From Spirochaetia bacterium UBA5763 (lineage in GTDB: Bacteria; Spirochaetota; UBA4802; UBA5550), in the NCBI GenBank assembly GCA_002418835.1, contig DIEX01000023.1, positions 17,654 to 81,653 of the forward strand: DNA of 64,000 nt, written 5' to 3'. This document shows, one piece after another, positions 25,791 through 34,551 of this stretch (position 1 is its first letter; every line of letters begins with the position of its first letter). The notes beneath the pieces were generated by a model. It had not been told where the DNA came from. It ran no database searches and worked only from the letters and a program-made list of their open reading frames with translations. Position numbers and translations under genes: made by a program.

Positions 25791-26947
25791 CAGTTCAGAA
25801 GTGATCCGTATTTATCTTTCAGTTCAATTATAACTTCATGGTCGCCAAGTGACTTGATAGCTTCAGGGATTAGCGAAAAGATCCCGCACTCCTTCATCAG
25901 CAGAAAAAAATAAGCCATCCGGATATCACCCCGTGAGTAACCGATAAACTTCAGTATATTCCCAAGAGTCCTGATATCGTCAGGGGTAAGTCTCCCTGAT
26001 GTCTGGATTGCTCTCTCCTTCATGATCTCAAGAGTTCCATTCAGAGCCCAGAGCAGATCCTCCGAAGAAATTTCACGTTTTTTCAGGAGGGAGAGTTTTG
26101 TATCATCTCCGCGCAGAATGTCATCTGAGCTTATCTGCCTTGGCGCTGTAAGCTGCATTATAAAGTCGCTCCCTGCGATATTCCCTATGAGTGAGTATAT
26201 TGTTTTTTCAAGCGTACTGTCAGATCTCTCACTGAAGTATTCTTTGAGTGCGCCTTCTGTTTCAAGCCCGTATGAGTGAAGCAGAGCATTTGATACCTGG
26301 TGCCAGCCCCGGGGATTGGGATTAATATTCTGTTCATCCCAGAGCCTTTCGGGAAAAGTAGAAATGTATCTCAGTATGGCGGGGTGAATCCCCTCTGCAT
26401 GCCCCCATGTCAGCCAGTCCTCTGCTGAAGGCTTCAGGTGGAAAATGGCAAGTCTTCCGTCAAGGGCTGAGTCATCAAACTCGGTGATTGTTGTGTCATC
26501 CTCTTCCCCGAGGTTCCCGGCAAGGATAATTGATGTTTCGGGAGGGAGAAGGTGCTCCCCGCATTTACTCTCTGTTATAATCTGAAAGAGTGTCTGGATT
26601 ACAGTGGGGTGCGCCCTGTTGGATTCATCCAGAAACCAGAGAATCCCGTTGTAGCCTTCAGGTACAACCGCAGGGGGGATAAATCTCGGCCTGAAATATA
26701 TCATCTGTTTCGATTCATGATCCGGCACAGGATACCCTCCAAGATCAACATTCTCCTTAAAAGCAAGGCGCGTATCTATAAACCAGTAGTTCATCTCATC
26801 AGCAATCTGCTTTACAACTGCTGATTTCCCCACGCCGGGATGTCCCAGTATCTTAAGTGCGTAGTTAAGCCTGGAGCCTGCCGCAAGATATTTTTTAATT
26901 ATATCGCCAAGTTCATTTACTGTTATTTCCGAAGCCGTCTTTTTCAA
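25790..26947 (-). CDS. MoxR-type AAA+ ATPase
   Basis: This 385-residue ATPase has Walker A GHPGVGKS (residues 35-42), Walker B ILWFLDES (Asp107, Glu108), a sensor-1-like Asn145 in IILAGN, and Arg in LDGRL as a possible finger. MoxR ATPases remodel or activate partner proteins, often through a VWA protein. The start is TTG at 26947: GAGGTG lies 6 bases before it and no upstream ATG exists in frame. It is the first gene of the three-gene operon. The gap upstream, to 27195, is AT-rich and holds its promoter and that of the ORF6N remnant, but I see no clear boxes. Confidence 0.9.
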   Translation of the reverse strand: MKKTASEITVNELGDIIKKYLAAGSRLNYALKILGHPGVGKSAVVKQIADEMNYWFIDTRLAFKENVDLGGYPVPDHESKQMIYFRPRFIPPAVVPEGYNGILWFLDESNRAHPTVIQTLFQIITESKCGEHLLPPETSIILAGNLGEEDDTTITEFDDSALDGRLAIFHLKPSAEDWLTWGHAEGIHPAILRYISTFPERLWDEQNINPNPRGWHQVSNALLHSYGLETEGALKEYFSERSDSTLEKTIYSLIGNIAGSDFIMQLTAPRQISSDDILRGDDTKLSLLKKREISSEDLLWALNGTLEIMKERAIQTSGRLTPDDIRTLGNILKFIGYSRGDIRMAYFFLLMKECGIFSLIPEAIKSLGDHEVIIELKDKYGSLLN

Positions 26948-27195
26948 GTTAACACCTCAAATTACCGTCTTTAGCAGCCTGTATTGTGACTGCTGTTACC
27001 ATTGAAAGATAGGTGTTCTCATTGTCCAATTATTTTTGTCAGTTTTTTTATCAAGGAGCTACAGTCGAAATTTTAATTTGTCAGCTCAAAAAATTTTTAA
27101 AGTAAGATGAGTCCCGATCGTAGTATTTTTAAACCCTTAAAACCGGGATAGCATATTTTATGGATGATAACTGATTTAATGACAGGAGAAAATAA

Positions 27196-27673
27196 ATGTC
27201 AGAGATTTTACCGGCAGAGAGCATAATTAATAAAATATATCAATTTCGTGGATTAAAAGTGATGCTTGATCGGGATCTTGCGGAGTTGTATGGAGTAGAA
27301 ACAAAAAGGCTTAAAGAACAAGTGAAAAGAAATATGGATAGATTCCCGCATGATTTTATGTTTGAGTTAACAAAAGATTGAAGGTCGAGGTGGAGTCCGC
27401 TACCTTCCCTATGCTTTTACCGAACATGGAATTTTGATGCTATCAAATGTTTTGAATAGTGAGAGAGCTGTAAATGTCAGTGTACAGATCATTCGTGCTT
27501 TTACAAAACTTCGCCAGCTCCTTTCAACACATGAAGAATTGAGAAAGAAAATAGATGAGATGGAGGAGAAATATGACCATCAATTCCGGGTTGTATTTGA
27601 TGCTATTAAGCAACTGATAAATGAGGATTTAAAGCCTAAAAGAGATATCGGTTTTGAGCGTAAAGAGAAGTAA
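27196..27673 (+). pseudogene. Broken ORF6N-domain gene
   Basis: The first frame (27196-27381) encodes the start of an ORF6N domain: FRGLKVMLDRDLAELYGVETKRLKEQVKRN and FPHDFMFELT. It then hits a stop. The continuing family sequence GGVRYLPYAFTEHGILMLSNVLNS, with a coiled coil, resumes in a different frame from about 27383 to 27673. About 20 residues normally between FELT and GGVRYLPYAF are missing. So a deletion with frameshift has split the gene. ORF6N proteins are DNA-binding and phage- or mobile-element-associated, making this the only sign of past transfer in the window. Confidence 0.85.
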
Positions 27674-27739
27674 ATTAAAAATTGAATATGCACAATATTT
27701 AATATAAACATTATTCTCTTTTAAAAACGATATTCTATT

Positions 27740-27777
27740 GACAAGATTTTAGCTCTGTTTTCTTTTTATTATAATAA
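27740..27777 (+). promoter_or_regulatory. Promoter region of the first acyl-CoA dehydrogenase gene
   Basis: ATTCTATTGACA is followed 12 bases later by TGTTTTCTTTT and then TATAAT at 27772. The same ATTCTATTGACA and TGTTTTCTTTT elements, 11 bases apart, occur at 29679 before the paralogue. TTGACA is a good -35. The spacing to TATAAT (26) is too long, so the true -10 is uncertain and the shared TGTTTTCTTTT may be a regulator or UP-like element. Confidence 0.55.
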
Positions 27778-27833
27778 AAGATCTATAATCTAAAATAACG
27801 GAGATATTATAATCTTCAAAGAAGAGGTTGTAA

Positions 27834-29531
27834 ATGCTACTTTTAAACCCCAAAAAATACAATGTTGAGTTTCCTGACAAAGAGTCAAAGGAAATGATGC
27901 TGAAAACCATTGAATGGTTTGAAAAAAAAGGTCTTAAAAAAGTAAAAGAGGACTTTCACAACAGGACCTGGCCGGAAGATTTCGTAGAGTTTCAGAAACA
28001 GCATAAAATTTTCGCTAAACTCCTGACCCCCGCAGGATATGGTGCATCTGATAACAGATGGGATACTTACAGGATATACCACTGGGCTGAACTTATGGGC
28101 TTTTATGGCATTGCCTACTGGTATGTATGGGACGTTTCACAGCTCGGTATATGCCCTATATGGATGGGGAGCAATGAAGAGGCCAAGCACAAGGCTGCAA
28201 AGCTTCTTGAAGAGGGGCATGTATTCGCATTCGGTCTTTCAGAAAAAGAACACGGTGCAGACATCTATTCAAGTGATATGATGCTCTATCCGCAGGGTGA
28301 CGGTACATATAAAGGTAATGGTGATAAGTACTATATTGGAAACGGTAATAAAGCTGCAATGGTTTCCACGTTCGCAAAAATTGCCGATAGTGATGATTAT
28401 GTATTCTTCTGCGTCGATTCAAGGCATCCTAATTACGAATGTGTGCAGAACACTGTTGCTCACCAGAACTATGTTTCTGAATATGCAGTACATGATTATC
28501 CGATAACAGAAGCTGATATTACAGAAAAAGGCCCTAAAGCATGGGACAATATGCTTAACACTGTTAACGTATGTAAGTTCAACCTGGGGCCCGGTGCTGT
28601 GGGTATTGCAACACATGCTCTCTATGAGGCAATAGAGCATGCAGCTAACAGAAATCTTTATGGCAAATATGTAACAGATTTCCCGCATGTTAAGAATCTT
28701 CTCACAGATTCATTCCTCAGAATATGCGCGATGAAGCTCTTCAACCTCAGGGCTGTTGACTATATGAGAACAGCTTCCAAGGAAGACAGAAGATATCTCC
28801 TTTATGATCCTCTCTGTAAAATGAAGGTCACAAGGGAAGGGGAAGAGGTTATTAATCTTCTCTGGGATGTAATTGCTGCAAAAGGTTTTGAGAAAGATCC
28901 TTATTTTGAAATGGCTACACAGGAAATCCGGATGTTCCCTAAACTTGAAGGAACAGTTCATGTTAACATGGCTCTTGTTGTTAAGTTCATGACAAACTAC
29001 TTCTTTAAACCTGCGGAGTTCCCTGTAATTCCACAGTGCGGCGGGGCTGTAAACGACGCATTCCTTATGGATCAGGGCCCCACAAGCGGTCTCGGCAAGA
29101 TTCAGTTCCATGATTATAATATTGCTTACAACAGCGTGAATCTTCCAAACATCAATGTACTTAAAGAACAGATTGCTGTGTTCAAGGAGTTTCTTGCAAA
29201 GGCTACTCCAACTGCAGAGCAGAACAAAGATATTGATTATCTCCTGGCAATGGGTGAGCTTATGACAGTTGTTGCTTATGGTCAGCTTATCATAGAAAAT
29301 GCTCCCATTTATAAAGTTGAAGATGATCTTCTCGACATGATATTTGACGTTCTCGTAAGAGATTTCTCTAAATATGCTGTACAGCTTTATCAGAAGAAGA
29401 GCAATACACAGGCTCAGCTTGATTACTGTATCAGGATGATCAAGAATCCTGTTGCTGACACAGAGAAGTTTAAAAGAGTATGGGAAAAATATGTATATCC
29501 ACTCAAAGATGAATACAGAATGAATCCCTGA
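27834..29531 (+). CDS. Acyl-CoA dehydrogenase-family protein (copy 1)
   Basis: This 565-residue flavoprotein-type protein shows the acyl-CoA dehydrogenase middle-domain pattern FAFGLSEKEHGADIYSSD and KYYIGNG, then a C-terminal helical domain. Length and C-terminal extension exceed classic 380-residue enzymes. It likely oxidises an acyl-CoA to the enoyl-CoA. Substrate range, and whether a catalytic glutamate is present, cannot be judged safely here. The next gene is a clear paralogue. AGAGG precedes the ATG and a GAAA-loop terminator follows, so it is its own transcription unit. Confidence 0.85.
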   Translation: MLLLNPKKYNVEFPDKESKEMMLKTIEWFEKKGLKKVKEDFHNRTWPEDFVEFQKQHKIFAKLLTPAGYGASDNRWDTYRIYHWAELMGFYGIAYWYVWDVSQLGICPIWMGSNEEAKHKAAKLLEEGHVFAFGLSEKEHGADIYSSDMMLYPQGDGTYKGNGDKYYIGNGNKAAMVSTFAKIADSDDYVFFCVDSRHPNYECVQNTVAHQNYVSEYAVHDYPITEADITEKGPKAWDNMLNTVNVCKFNLGPGAVGIATHALYEAIEHAANRNLYGKYVTDFPHVKNLLTDSFLRICAMKLFNLRAVDYMRTASKEDRRYLLYDPLCKMKVTREGEEVINLLWDVIAAKGFEKDPYFEMATQEIRMFPKLEGTVHVNMALVVKFMTNYFFKPAEFPVIPQCGGAVNDAFLMDQGPTSGLGKIQFHDYNIAYNSVNLPNINVLKEQIAVFKEFLAKATPTAEQNKDIDYLLAMGELMTVVAYGQLIIENAPIYKVEDDLLDMIFDVLVRDFSKYAVQLYQKKSNTQAQLDYCIRMIKNPVADTEKFKRVWEKYVYPLKDEYRMNP

Positions 29532-29553
29532 TTTTCTTTATGAATAATTATTT

Positions 29554-29587
29554 AAAAAAAACCGCTTCGAAAGAAGCGGTTTTTTTT
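29554..29587 (+). terminator. Terminator with GAAA tetraloop
   Basis: AAAAAAACCGCTTC-GAAA-GAAGCGGTTTTTTTT lies 22 bases after the first acyl-CoA dehydrogenase. It is a perfect stem with A- and T-runs. Confidence 0.94.
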
Positions 29588-29684
29588 GGTTTTATCTGAT
29601 ATAGACATTATATTTTTTATCTGAATCAACCATTCGGATTTATAAATCTGAATATGAAACGCTTGTTTATTTTATTAAATTCTA

Positions 29685-29716
29685 TTGACAAAAAAGAACA
29701 GTGTTTTCTTTTATAA
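29685..29716 (+). promoter_or_regulatory. Promoter region of the second acyl-CoA dehydrogenase gene
   Basis: TTGACA at 29685 is preceded by ATTCTA and followed by TGTTTTCTTTT and TTATAA. It matches the promoter region of copy 1 over both blocks, so the promoter seems to have been duplicated with the gene. Confidence 0.55.
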
Positions 29717-29808
29717 ACATCATTATGATTAACAGAGGTCGTTAAATAACATCTGTTTTTTATTAGGTTGAACTTTTCGAGGTTTATTATAAGTTAAAGG
29801 AGTTCGTT

Positions 29809-31524
29809 ATGAGCATACTACTTAATCCCAAGAAGTACAGAGACAGGGGCTACCCTGATGAAAGATCCAGAGAGATCATGCTTAAAACCATTGAATGGTT
29901 TGAGAAAAAGGGCCTTGCAAAACAGAAAGAAGCTTATCACAACAGGGAGTGGTGCGAAGACTGGCAGAAGTTTGTAACAGAGGAACGGATTTTTGAAACA
30001 ATATTCCTCCCGAAAGGCTACGGAGATGATCCGAACCAGTATTACAGCACATATAGAAATTATGAATTCTCTGAGATATGCGGTTTCTATGGCGGAGCTT
30101 ACTGGTACACATACCACGTATCTACGCTGGGACTCGATCCTGTTCTCCTCGGAGATAATGAAGAAGCTAAACACAAAGCTGCTGCAAAACTGAAGCAGAA
30201 CGCGTTCTGTGCTTTCGGTCTTTCTGAGAAGGAGCATGGAGCTGACATATACTCCTCAGAAATGAAGCTCTATCCGAAAGGTGACGGAACATGGGTCGCA
30301 AACGGAAGCAAATACTATATCGGTAATGGTAATGTCGCCAGCACAGTAACGGTTTTCGCAAAGTTTGCTGACACAGATGAATATGTATTCTTTGTGGTGG
30401 ATTCTGCTCATCCGAATTATGAGTGCGTGAAAAACGTTATTGATGCAAACCAGCAGTATGTTGCTGAATTCGCTCTGCATGATTATCCTATTACTGAAGC
30501 AGACATTCTCTCAAGAGGATCTAAAGCATGGGATGACATGCTTAATACAATAAATATCTGTAAATTTAATATAGGTTCAGGTGCCACAGGTATATGTACA
30601 CACTCACTCTATGAGTCACTGAACCATGCTTATCACAGGGAACTTTACGGAAAGAAAGTAACAGAATTTGCTCATGTCAAGAGACTCTTCTCTGATGCAT
30701 GGCTCAGGATCATGGGGATGAAACTTTTCGGACTCAGGGCAACTGACTACATGAGGATCGCAAACGAGAACGATAAGAGATATCTCCTGTTCAACCCGAT
30801 TATGAAGATGAAGGTTGCTATTCAGGGTGAGACAGTTCATGAACACCTCTTTGATATAATTGCTGCAAGGGGTTTTGAGAAGGATATGTACTTCGAGCAG
30901 GCTGTTGCGGAGCTCAGAGGTTTTCCGAAACTTGAAGGAACACGTCATGTAAACATGGCTCTCATCGCCAAACTTATTCCGAGCTATATGTTCATGCCGG
31001 GTCAGTTCGAAGAGATCGGAAGGATCACTGACAACAGGAACGACGATTTCATGTTTAAACAGGGACCGACAAAAGCTTACGCGAAGACCAAGTTTCATGA
31101 TTACAACGTCGCTTATAACAGCCTTGCACACCTCCCGAATGTAAAGGTGTTCATGGAGCAGATCCAGGCGTATAAAGAATACCTCATGGTTTCCGGACAG
31201 GATCTCATGAAGCAGATGATGGAGTTCGATTATCTCCTTGCGGTTGGTGAACTCTTCACTATGGTTGCCTACGGTCACCTCATCATAGAAAGCGCTAAGA
31301 TTGAGAAGATAAGTGACGCGGTTATGAACCAGATGTTCGACCTCTATGTCCGTGACTTCTCTGCGTTCGCAATGGGGCTTTATGGAATGCCGCTTAACTC
31401 AGATGCGCAGCTTGAGAAGATACAGAAGATGTTCAAAAGGCCTGTGCCGAATAAAGAGGAATTTGAAAAAGTTCTTCAGGAAGAGGTTTACAGCCTGGTT
31501 GATGTATATCACCAGAATCCCTGA
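29809..31524 (+). CDS. Acyl-CoA dehydrogenase-family protein (copy 2)
   Basis: This 571-residue protein is a paralogue of the preceding gene throughout its length. Shared blocks are LLNPKKY, MLKTIEWFEKKGL, FGLSEKEHGADIYSS, KYYIGNGN, HDYPITEADI, KLEGT-HVNMAL and KFHDYN-AYNS. The middle domain fits acyl-CoA dehydrogenases. The two copies differ enough, including a 30-residue stretch near residue 400, to have different substrates or to form a heteromer. AAAGGAG precedes the ATG. It has its own promoter and terminator. Confidence 0.86.
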   Translation: MSILLNPKKYRDRGYPDERSREIMLKTIEWFEKKGLAKQKEAYHNREWCEDWQKFVTEERIFETIFLPKGYGDDPNQYYSTYRNYEFSEICGFYGGAYWYTYHVSTLGLDPVLLGDNEEAKHKAAAKLKQNAFCAFGLSEKEHGADIYSSEMKLYPKGDGTWVANGSKYYIGNGNVASTVTVFAKFADTDEYVFFVVDSAHPNYECVKNVIDANQQYVAEFALHDYPITEADILSRGSKAWDDMLNTINICKFNIGSGATGICTHSLYESLNHAYHRELYGKKVTEFAHVKRLFSDAWLRIMGMKLFGLRATDYMRIANENDKRYLLFNPIMKMKVAIQGETVHEHLFDIIAARGFEKDMYFEQAVAELRGFPKLEGTRHVNMALIAKLIPSYMFMPGQFEEIGRITDNRNDDFMFKQGPTKAYAKTKFHDYNVAYNSLAHLPNVKVFMEQIQAYKEYLMVSGQDLMKQMMEFDYLLAVGELFTMVAYGHLIIESAKIEKISDAVMNQMFDLYVRDFSAFAMGLYGMPLNSDAQLEKIQKMFKRPVPNKEEFEKVLQEEVYSLVDVYHQNP

Positions 31525-31562
31525 TTCTGATTATATATTTAATTTTAGCTGAATTAAAGATT

Positions 31563-31600
31563 AGGAGAGGCTCCGTTAACGGGCTTCTCCTCTTTTTTTT
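31563..31600 (+). terminator. Terminator after the second acyl-CoA dehydrogenase
   Basis: AGGAGA-GGCTCCGTTAACGGGC-TTCTCCT followed by TTTTTTTT, about 40 bases after the stop. An inner CCGTTAACGG palindrome lengthens the stem. Confidence 0.85.
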
Positions 31601-31635
31601 GATTATAGCAGCAAACTATTGAATTAGCTCTTTTT

Positions 31636-31686
31636 GGTCATTGCAAGGAGCGGCCTTCACTCACTGAAGGTCGTTCGCAATAACAT
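31636..31686. repeat. REP-like palindrome (GTCATTGCAAGGAGCG type)
   Basis: GGTCATTGCAAGGAGCG...GACCTTCAG-type inner repeat (CCTTCACTCACTGAAGG)...CGTTCGCAATAACAT. It is another member of the GTCATT extragenic palindrome class, in the gap between convergent genes. Confidence 0.7.
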
Positions 31687-31717
31687 GGTTTAAATGATTC
31701 ATTATTTGCTTACTCAA

Positions 31718-32941
31718 TCACTCTGCTTCAGGATATTTTTCTCTGATAGATTTAATTACATCTATACATTCAAAGAAAATTTCAACGATCTCAGGGTCAA
31801 ATTTTCTGCCGGAAAGTTCTGTTATTTCCTTGAATACCTCTTTCTCCGCCCATGATTCCTTGTAAACCCTCCTTGAAGAGAGAGCGTCATAAACATCCGC
31901 AAGCGCTGTTATTCTTCCGAATAACGGAATCTCATCACCCTTCAGAGGCAGAGGATTCCCTTCAAAATCTTTTTCCAGAGGGAGCCCTGTAGCAAGGTCT
32001 ATTCTGCCGGGGTAACCTGTACCGTCCCAGTTTTCATGGTGTGTCAGAGCAACATCCCGTGCAGTTTCATCAATCTTGGACTGTGCATCAATAAATATCT
32101 TCGCACCCTGATATGTATGGGATTTCATTATTTCAAACTCCTCCCTTGAAAAGCGTGCAGGCTTTTTTAATATCAGGTCGGAGATAGCTACTTTCCCTAT
32201 GTCGTGCAGCATGGCTGCCATTCTAAGGGTGTCCCTGTTCTCCTGTATCTCCTCAGCCGATTTTCCGTGATGTTTAGCCCAGAGTTCGTACATCTCAACT
32301 GAGTATGATGCAACTCTGTTTACATGGGCCCCTGTCTCCTTTGGGTCCCGAAGTTCCGCCATCTGTATCATCCGGAGTATCAGCGCCCGCGTCATCTGTG
32401 CCTTCTGTATAACCATGCTGGCCATGCCTGCAAAATGGTTCACATATAGCATATCCTCTTCAGAAAAAACAGTTATGGCTTCATTGGAATTTTTAGGATT
32501 TATTATCTGCATAACACCGAGAATATCATCCCTTTCATTTTTCAGAGGGATTGTCATAACAGATTTTGTTCTGTAAGATGCTTTCTCATCAAATGACCTG
32601 TCGAAGCCGTAGGGCTTCCCCTGAATAGAATAAACATCCTGCTCAACAAGAGTTTCCCCTGTCATGGCCGCATAACCTGAGAGAGACTTCTGTGTGATAG
32701 GGAGGCTGAAGCTTGAATAGATCAGCTTTTTCCCCTTTGGCAGCCGAGCGGAAAGCGTATCATTCTGAGCATGTGTAAAGATAAGGTTTTCCCTGTTCTT
32801 TATGTAGATTGTCCCTGCGTCAGCACCGGCAATTTTACGTGTCTCAAAAAGTATACGCTCCAGGAGTATATCAAGATCCTGAACCGTGTTTATAACTGAA
32901 CCGAGTTTTATTATCTCTTTAAGCTTATCATTTTCTTTCAT
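31718..32941 (-). CDS. GAF-HD-GYP protein, predicted cyclic dinucleotide phosphodiesterase
   Basis: This 407-residue cytosolic protein has a GAF domain (about 18-180) and an HD-GYP domain (about 185-400). The metal-binding HD pair is at 246-247 (MLHDIGK) and HHENWDGTGYP ends with the GYP triad at 309-311. HD-GYP proteins hydrolyse cyclic di-GMP to GMP or pGpG, and the intact residues predict activity. The GAF domain would sense a small ligand. Monocistronic, convergent with the acyl-CoA dehydrogenase and divergent from dprA. Its target pathway may include the MCP-linked motility signalling nearby, but this is inference. Confidence 0.92.
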   Translation of the reverse strand: MKENDKLKEIIKLGSVINTVQDLDILLERILFETRKIAGADAGTIYIKNRENLIFTHAQNDTLSARLPKGKKLIYSSFSLPITQKSLSGYAAMTGETLVEQDVYSIQGKPYGFDRSFDEKASYRTKSVMTIPLKNERDDILGVMQIINPKNSNEAITVFSEEDMLYVNHFAGMASMVIQKAQMTRALILRMIQMAELRDPKETGAHVNRVASYSVEMYELWAKHHGKSAEEIQENRDTLRMAAMLHDIGKVAISDLILKKPARFSREEFEIMKSHTYQGAKIFIDAQSKIDETARDVALTHHENWDGTGYPGRIDLATGLPLEKDFEGNPLPLKGDEIPLFGRITALADVYDALSSRRVYKESWAEKEVFKEITELSGRKFDPEIVEIFFECIDVIKSIREKYPEAE

Positions 32942-33101
32942 ATTGTTAACCTGAGTATTAATTTAATAAAAAAATGGGATGTTGTCATAAAGTTTTTAAC
33001 AATAACACAGGATGCAGTTTTTTAATAAAAAAATTTTTAAAAAAAAAGGGGCGATAATCGTATCATTAAGAGTTTAATATTTTTTTTTCGGGAGTTTACT
33101 A

Positions 33102-34256
33102 ATGACAAGCGAACTGACTTTATCAGCTATTTATTTATCAATTCTCTCTTCACAGGCAAAACTCCGGTTATATGACAGTCTCTGGAGCGATCCGCGTGAG
33201 ATTAAATCCCAACTTAACAAATCACAGTGTACAACTCAGGATCATATAGCGGAAATTTACGGCAGGGATCCTGTACTCGCTTCAGAGGCCATTGCTGAGA
33301 GATGCTATAAGAAAAACATATCTGTCATACCTTTCCAGGATGAGAGGTATCCACCTCTGCTGAGAGAGATACACAGGCCTCCGCTGATTATTTATGCCAG
33401 AGGGGTGATCACAAATGGAAAGATGATTTCAATTGTCGGTACGCGAAATTCAGACAGACTGAGCGAGGAGATAACATTGAAGTTATCTTCAGCACTTTCA
33501 ACTGCCGGTTACTGTATCGTAAGCGGAATGGCATACGGAATTGACCGGTTCGCTCATCTCGGAGCACTGAATTCAGGGGGGTGTACAACTGGTGTGCTTC
33601 CGGGTGGAATTGATACGATCTATCCCTATAGAAACAGAGATATTTATAGTATGATTGCCGCTTCCGGAAAATCCTCTGTTATCTCTGAATATCCCCCGGG
33701 GATAAAATCCGGGCAGAAATGGACCTTTGCAAGAAGAAATAGAATAATAAGCGGAGTATCCCCGGCTATTGTTGTTGTGCAGGCGCCAAAGGGGAGCGGA
33801 GCTATGATAACAGCACGTTATGCAATAGAACAGAACCGTGAGGTTTTTGTATGTCCGGGGCATACTTTTGATGATAACTATGAGGGGTGCCATGATCTTA
33901 TACGTGATGGGGCTTCAATAGTTTCGCGTGTTGAGGATATTTTATCTGTAATTGAACCTGGCTACGGCGGATTAATAAGCTACTCTGACAAAGGAGGGTT
34001 AAAGGATACTGCTGATACTTCTGAAGTTTGCGTTAAGCCGGAATTCATTGCTCCGGCAAAACCGGACAGGGCTGATTTTTCAGCTTATTCAGGAATTGAG
34101 AGAGAACTGCTTGAATCTATTGCCTCAGGCAATGCGGATATTGATAAATTTACACGGAGCTCCTCCTGCTCGCCTGAGGCAGTGCTTGGCGCAATAACTG
34201 TTCTTGAGATAGAGGGTGTCATCACAAGGAAAGGAAACACTCTGCTGCTGAAGTGA
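33102..34256 (+). CDS. dprA: DNA processing protein DprA
   Basis: This 384-residue protein is a canonical DprA: FPPLLREIHRPPLIIYARG-like entry, ISIVGTRNSDRL, CIVSGMAYGIDRFAHLGAL, VLPGGIDTIYPYRNRDIY, ISEYPPG, FARRNRIISGVSPAIVVVQAPKGSGAMITA and FVCPGH. The C-terminal 60 residues look like the DprA winged helix (LLESIASGNADIDKF...VLGAITVLEIEGVITRKG). It loads RecA on single-stranded DNA during natural transformation. GGGAG precedes the ATG. As in many bacteria it lies just before topA, here with a 295-base gap and a separate promoter. Confidence 0.93.
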   Translation: MTSELTLSAIYLSILSSQAKLRLYDSLWSDPREIKSQLNKSQCTTQDHIAEIYGRDPVLASEAIAERCYKKNISVIPFQDERYPPLLREIHRPPLIIYARGVITNGKMISIVGTRNSDRLSEEITLKLSSALSTAGYCIVSGMAYGIDRFAHLGALNSGGCTTGVLPGGIDTIYPYRNRDIYSMIAASGKSSVISEYPPGIKSGQKWTFARRNRIISGVSPAIVVVQAPKGSGAMITARYAIEQNREVFVCPGHTFDDNYEGCHDLIRDGASIVSRVEDILSVIEPGYGGLISYSDKGGLKDTADTSEVCVKPEFIAPAKPDRADFSAYSGIERELLESIASGNADIDKFTRSSSCSPEAVLGAITVLEIEGVITRKGNTLLLK

Positions 34257-34345
34257 TAATTTTGAATAAAGAGAGGGACAGATATTCCGGGTGAATCTGC
34301 ATTTTTTTGCAACCTGAACATGATTTTTGATTCGTAAAGAATTAT

Positions 34346-34374
34346 TTGACAAAAAGAAATCGATTCAGTATTGA
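34346..34374 (+). promoter_or_regulatory. Promoter candidate for topA-xer
   Basis: TTGACA and TATTGA are separated by exactly 17 bases, about 180 bases before the topA ATG. The rest of the 295-base gap between dprA and topA is AT-rich and holds nothing else I can support. Confidence 0.5.
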
Positions 34375-34551
34375 TTGCTATACTTGTTTTCAGAATATAC
34401 TATTTTTTATTGAATAATGTTAATTGCTGATATATTGATAAATTTCTTCACAAAGTGACTCTGAAGACATAAAAGATTTCAATAAAATATGAATAATTGA
34501 TTAAATATGTTCATGTTTTCGATTAACTACTAAAAAACTGGAAAGGTTGGA

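Noticed and set aside
30616..31278. 220-residue minus-strand frame over the second acyl-CoA dehydrogenase
   Set aside because: Antisense to a conserved gene, with no start signal.
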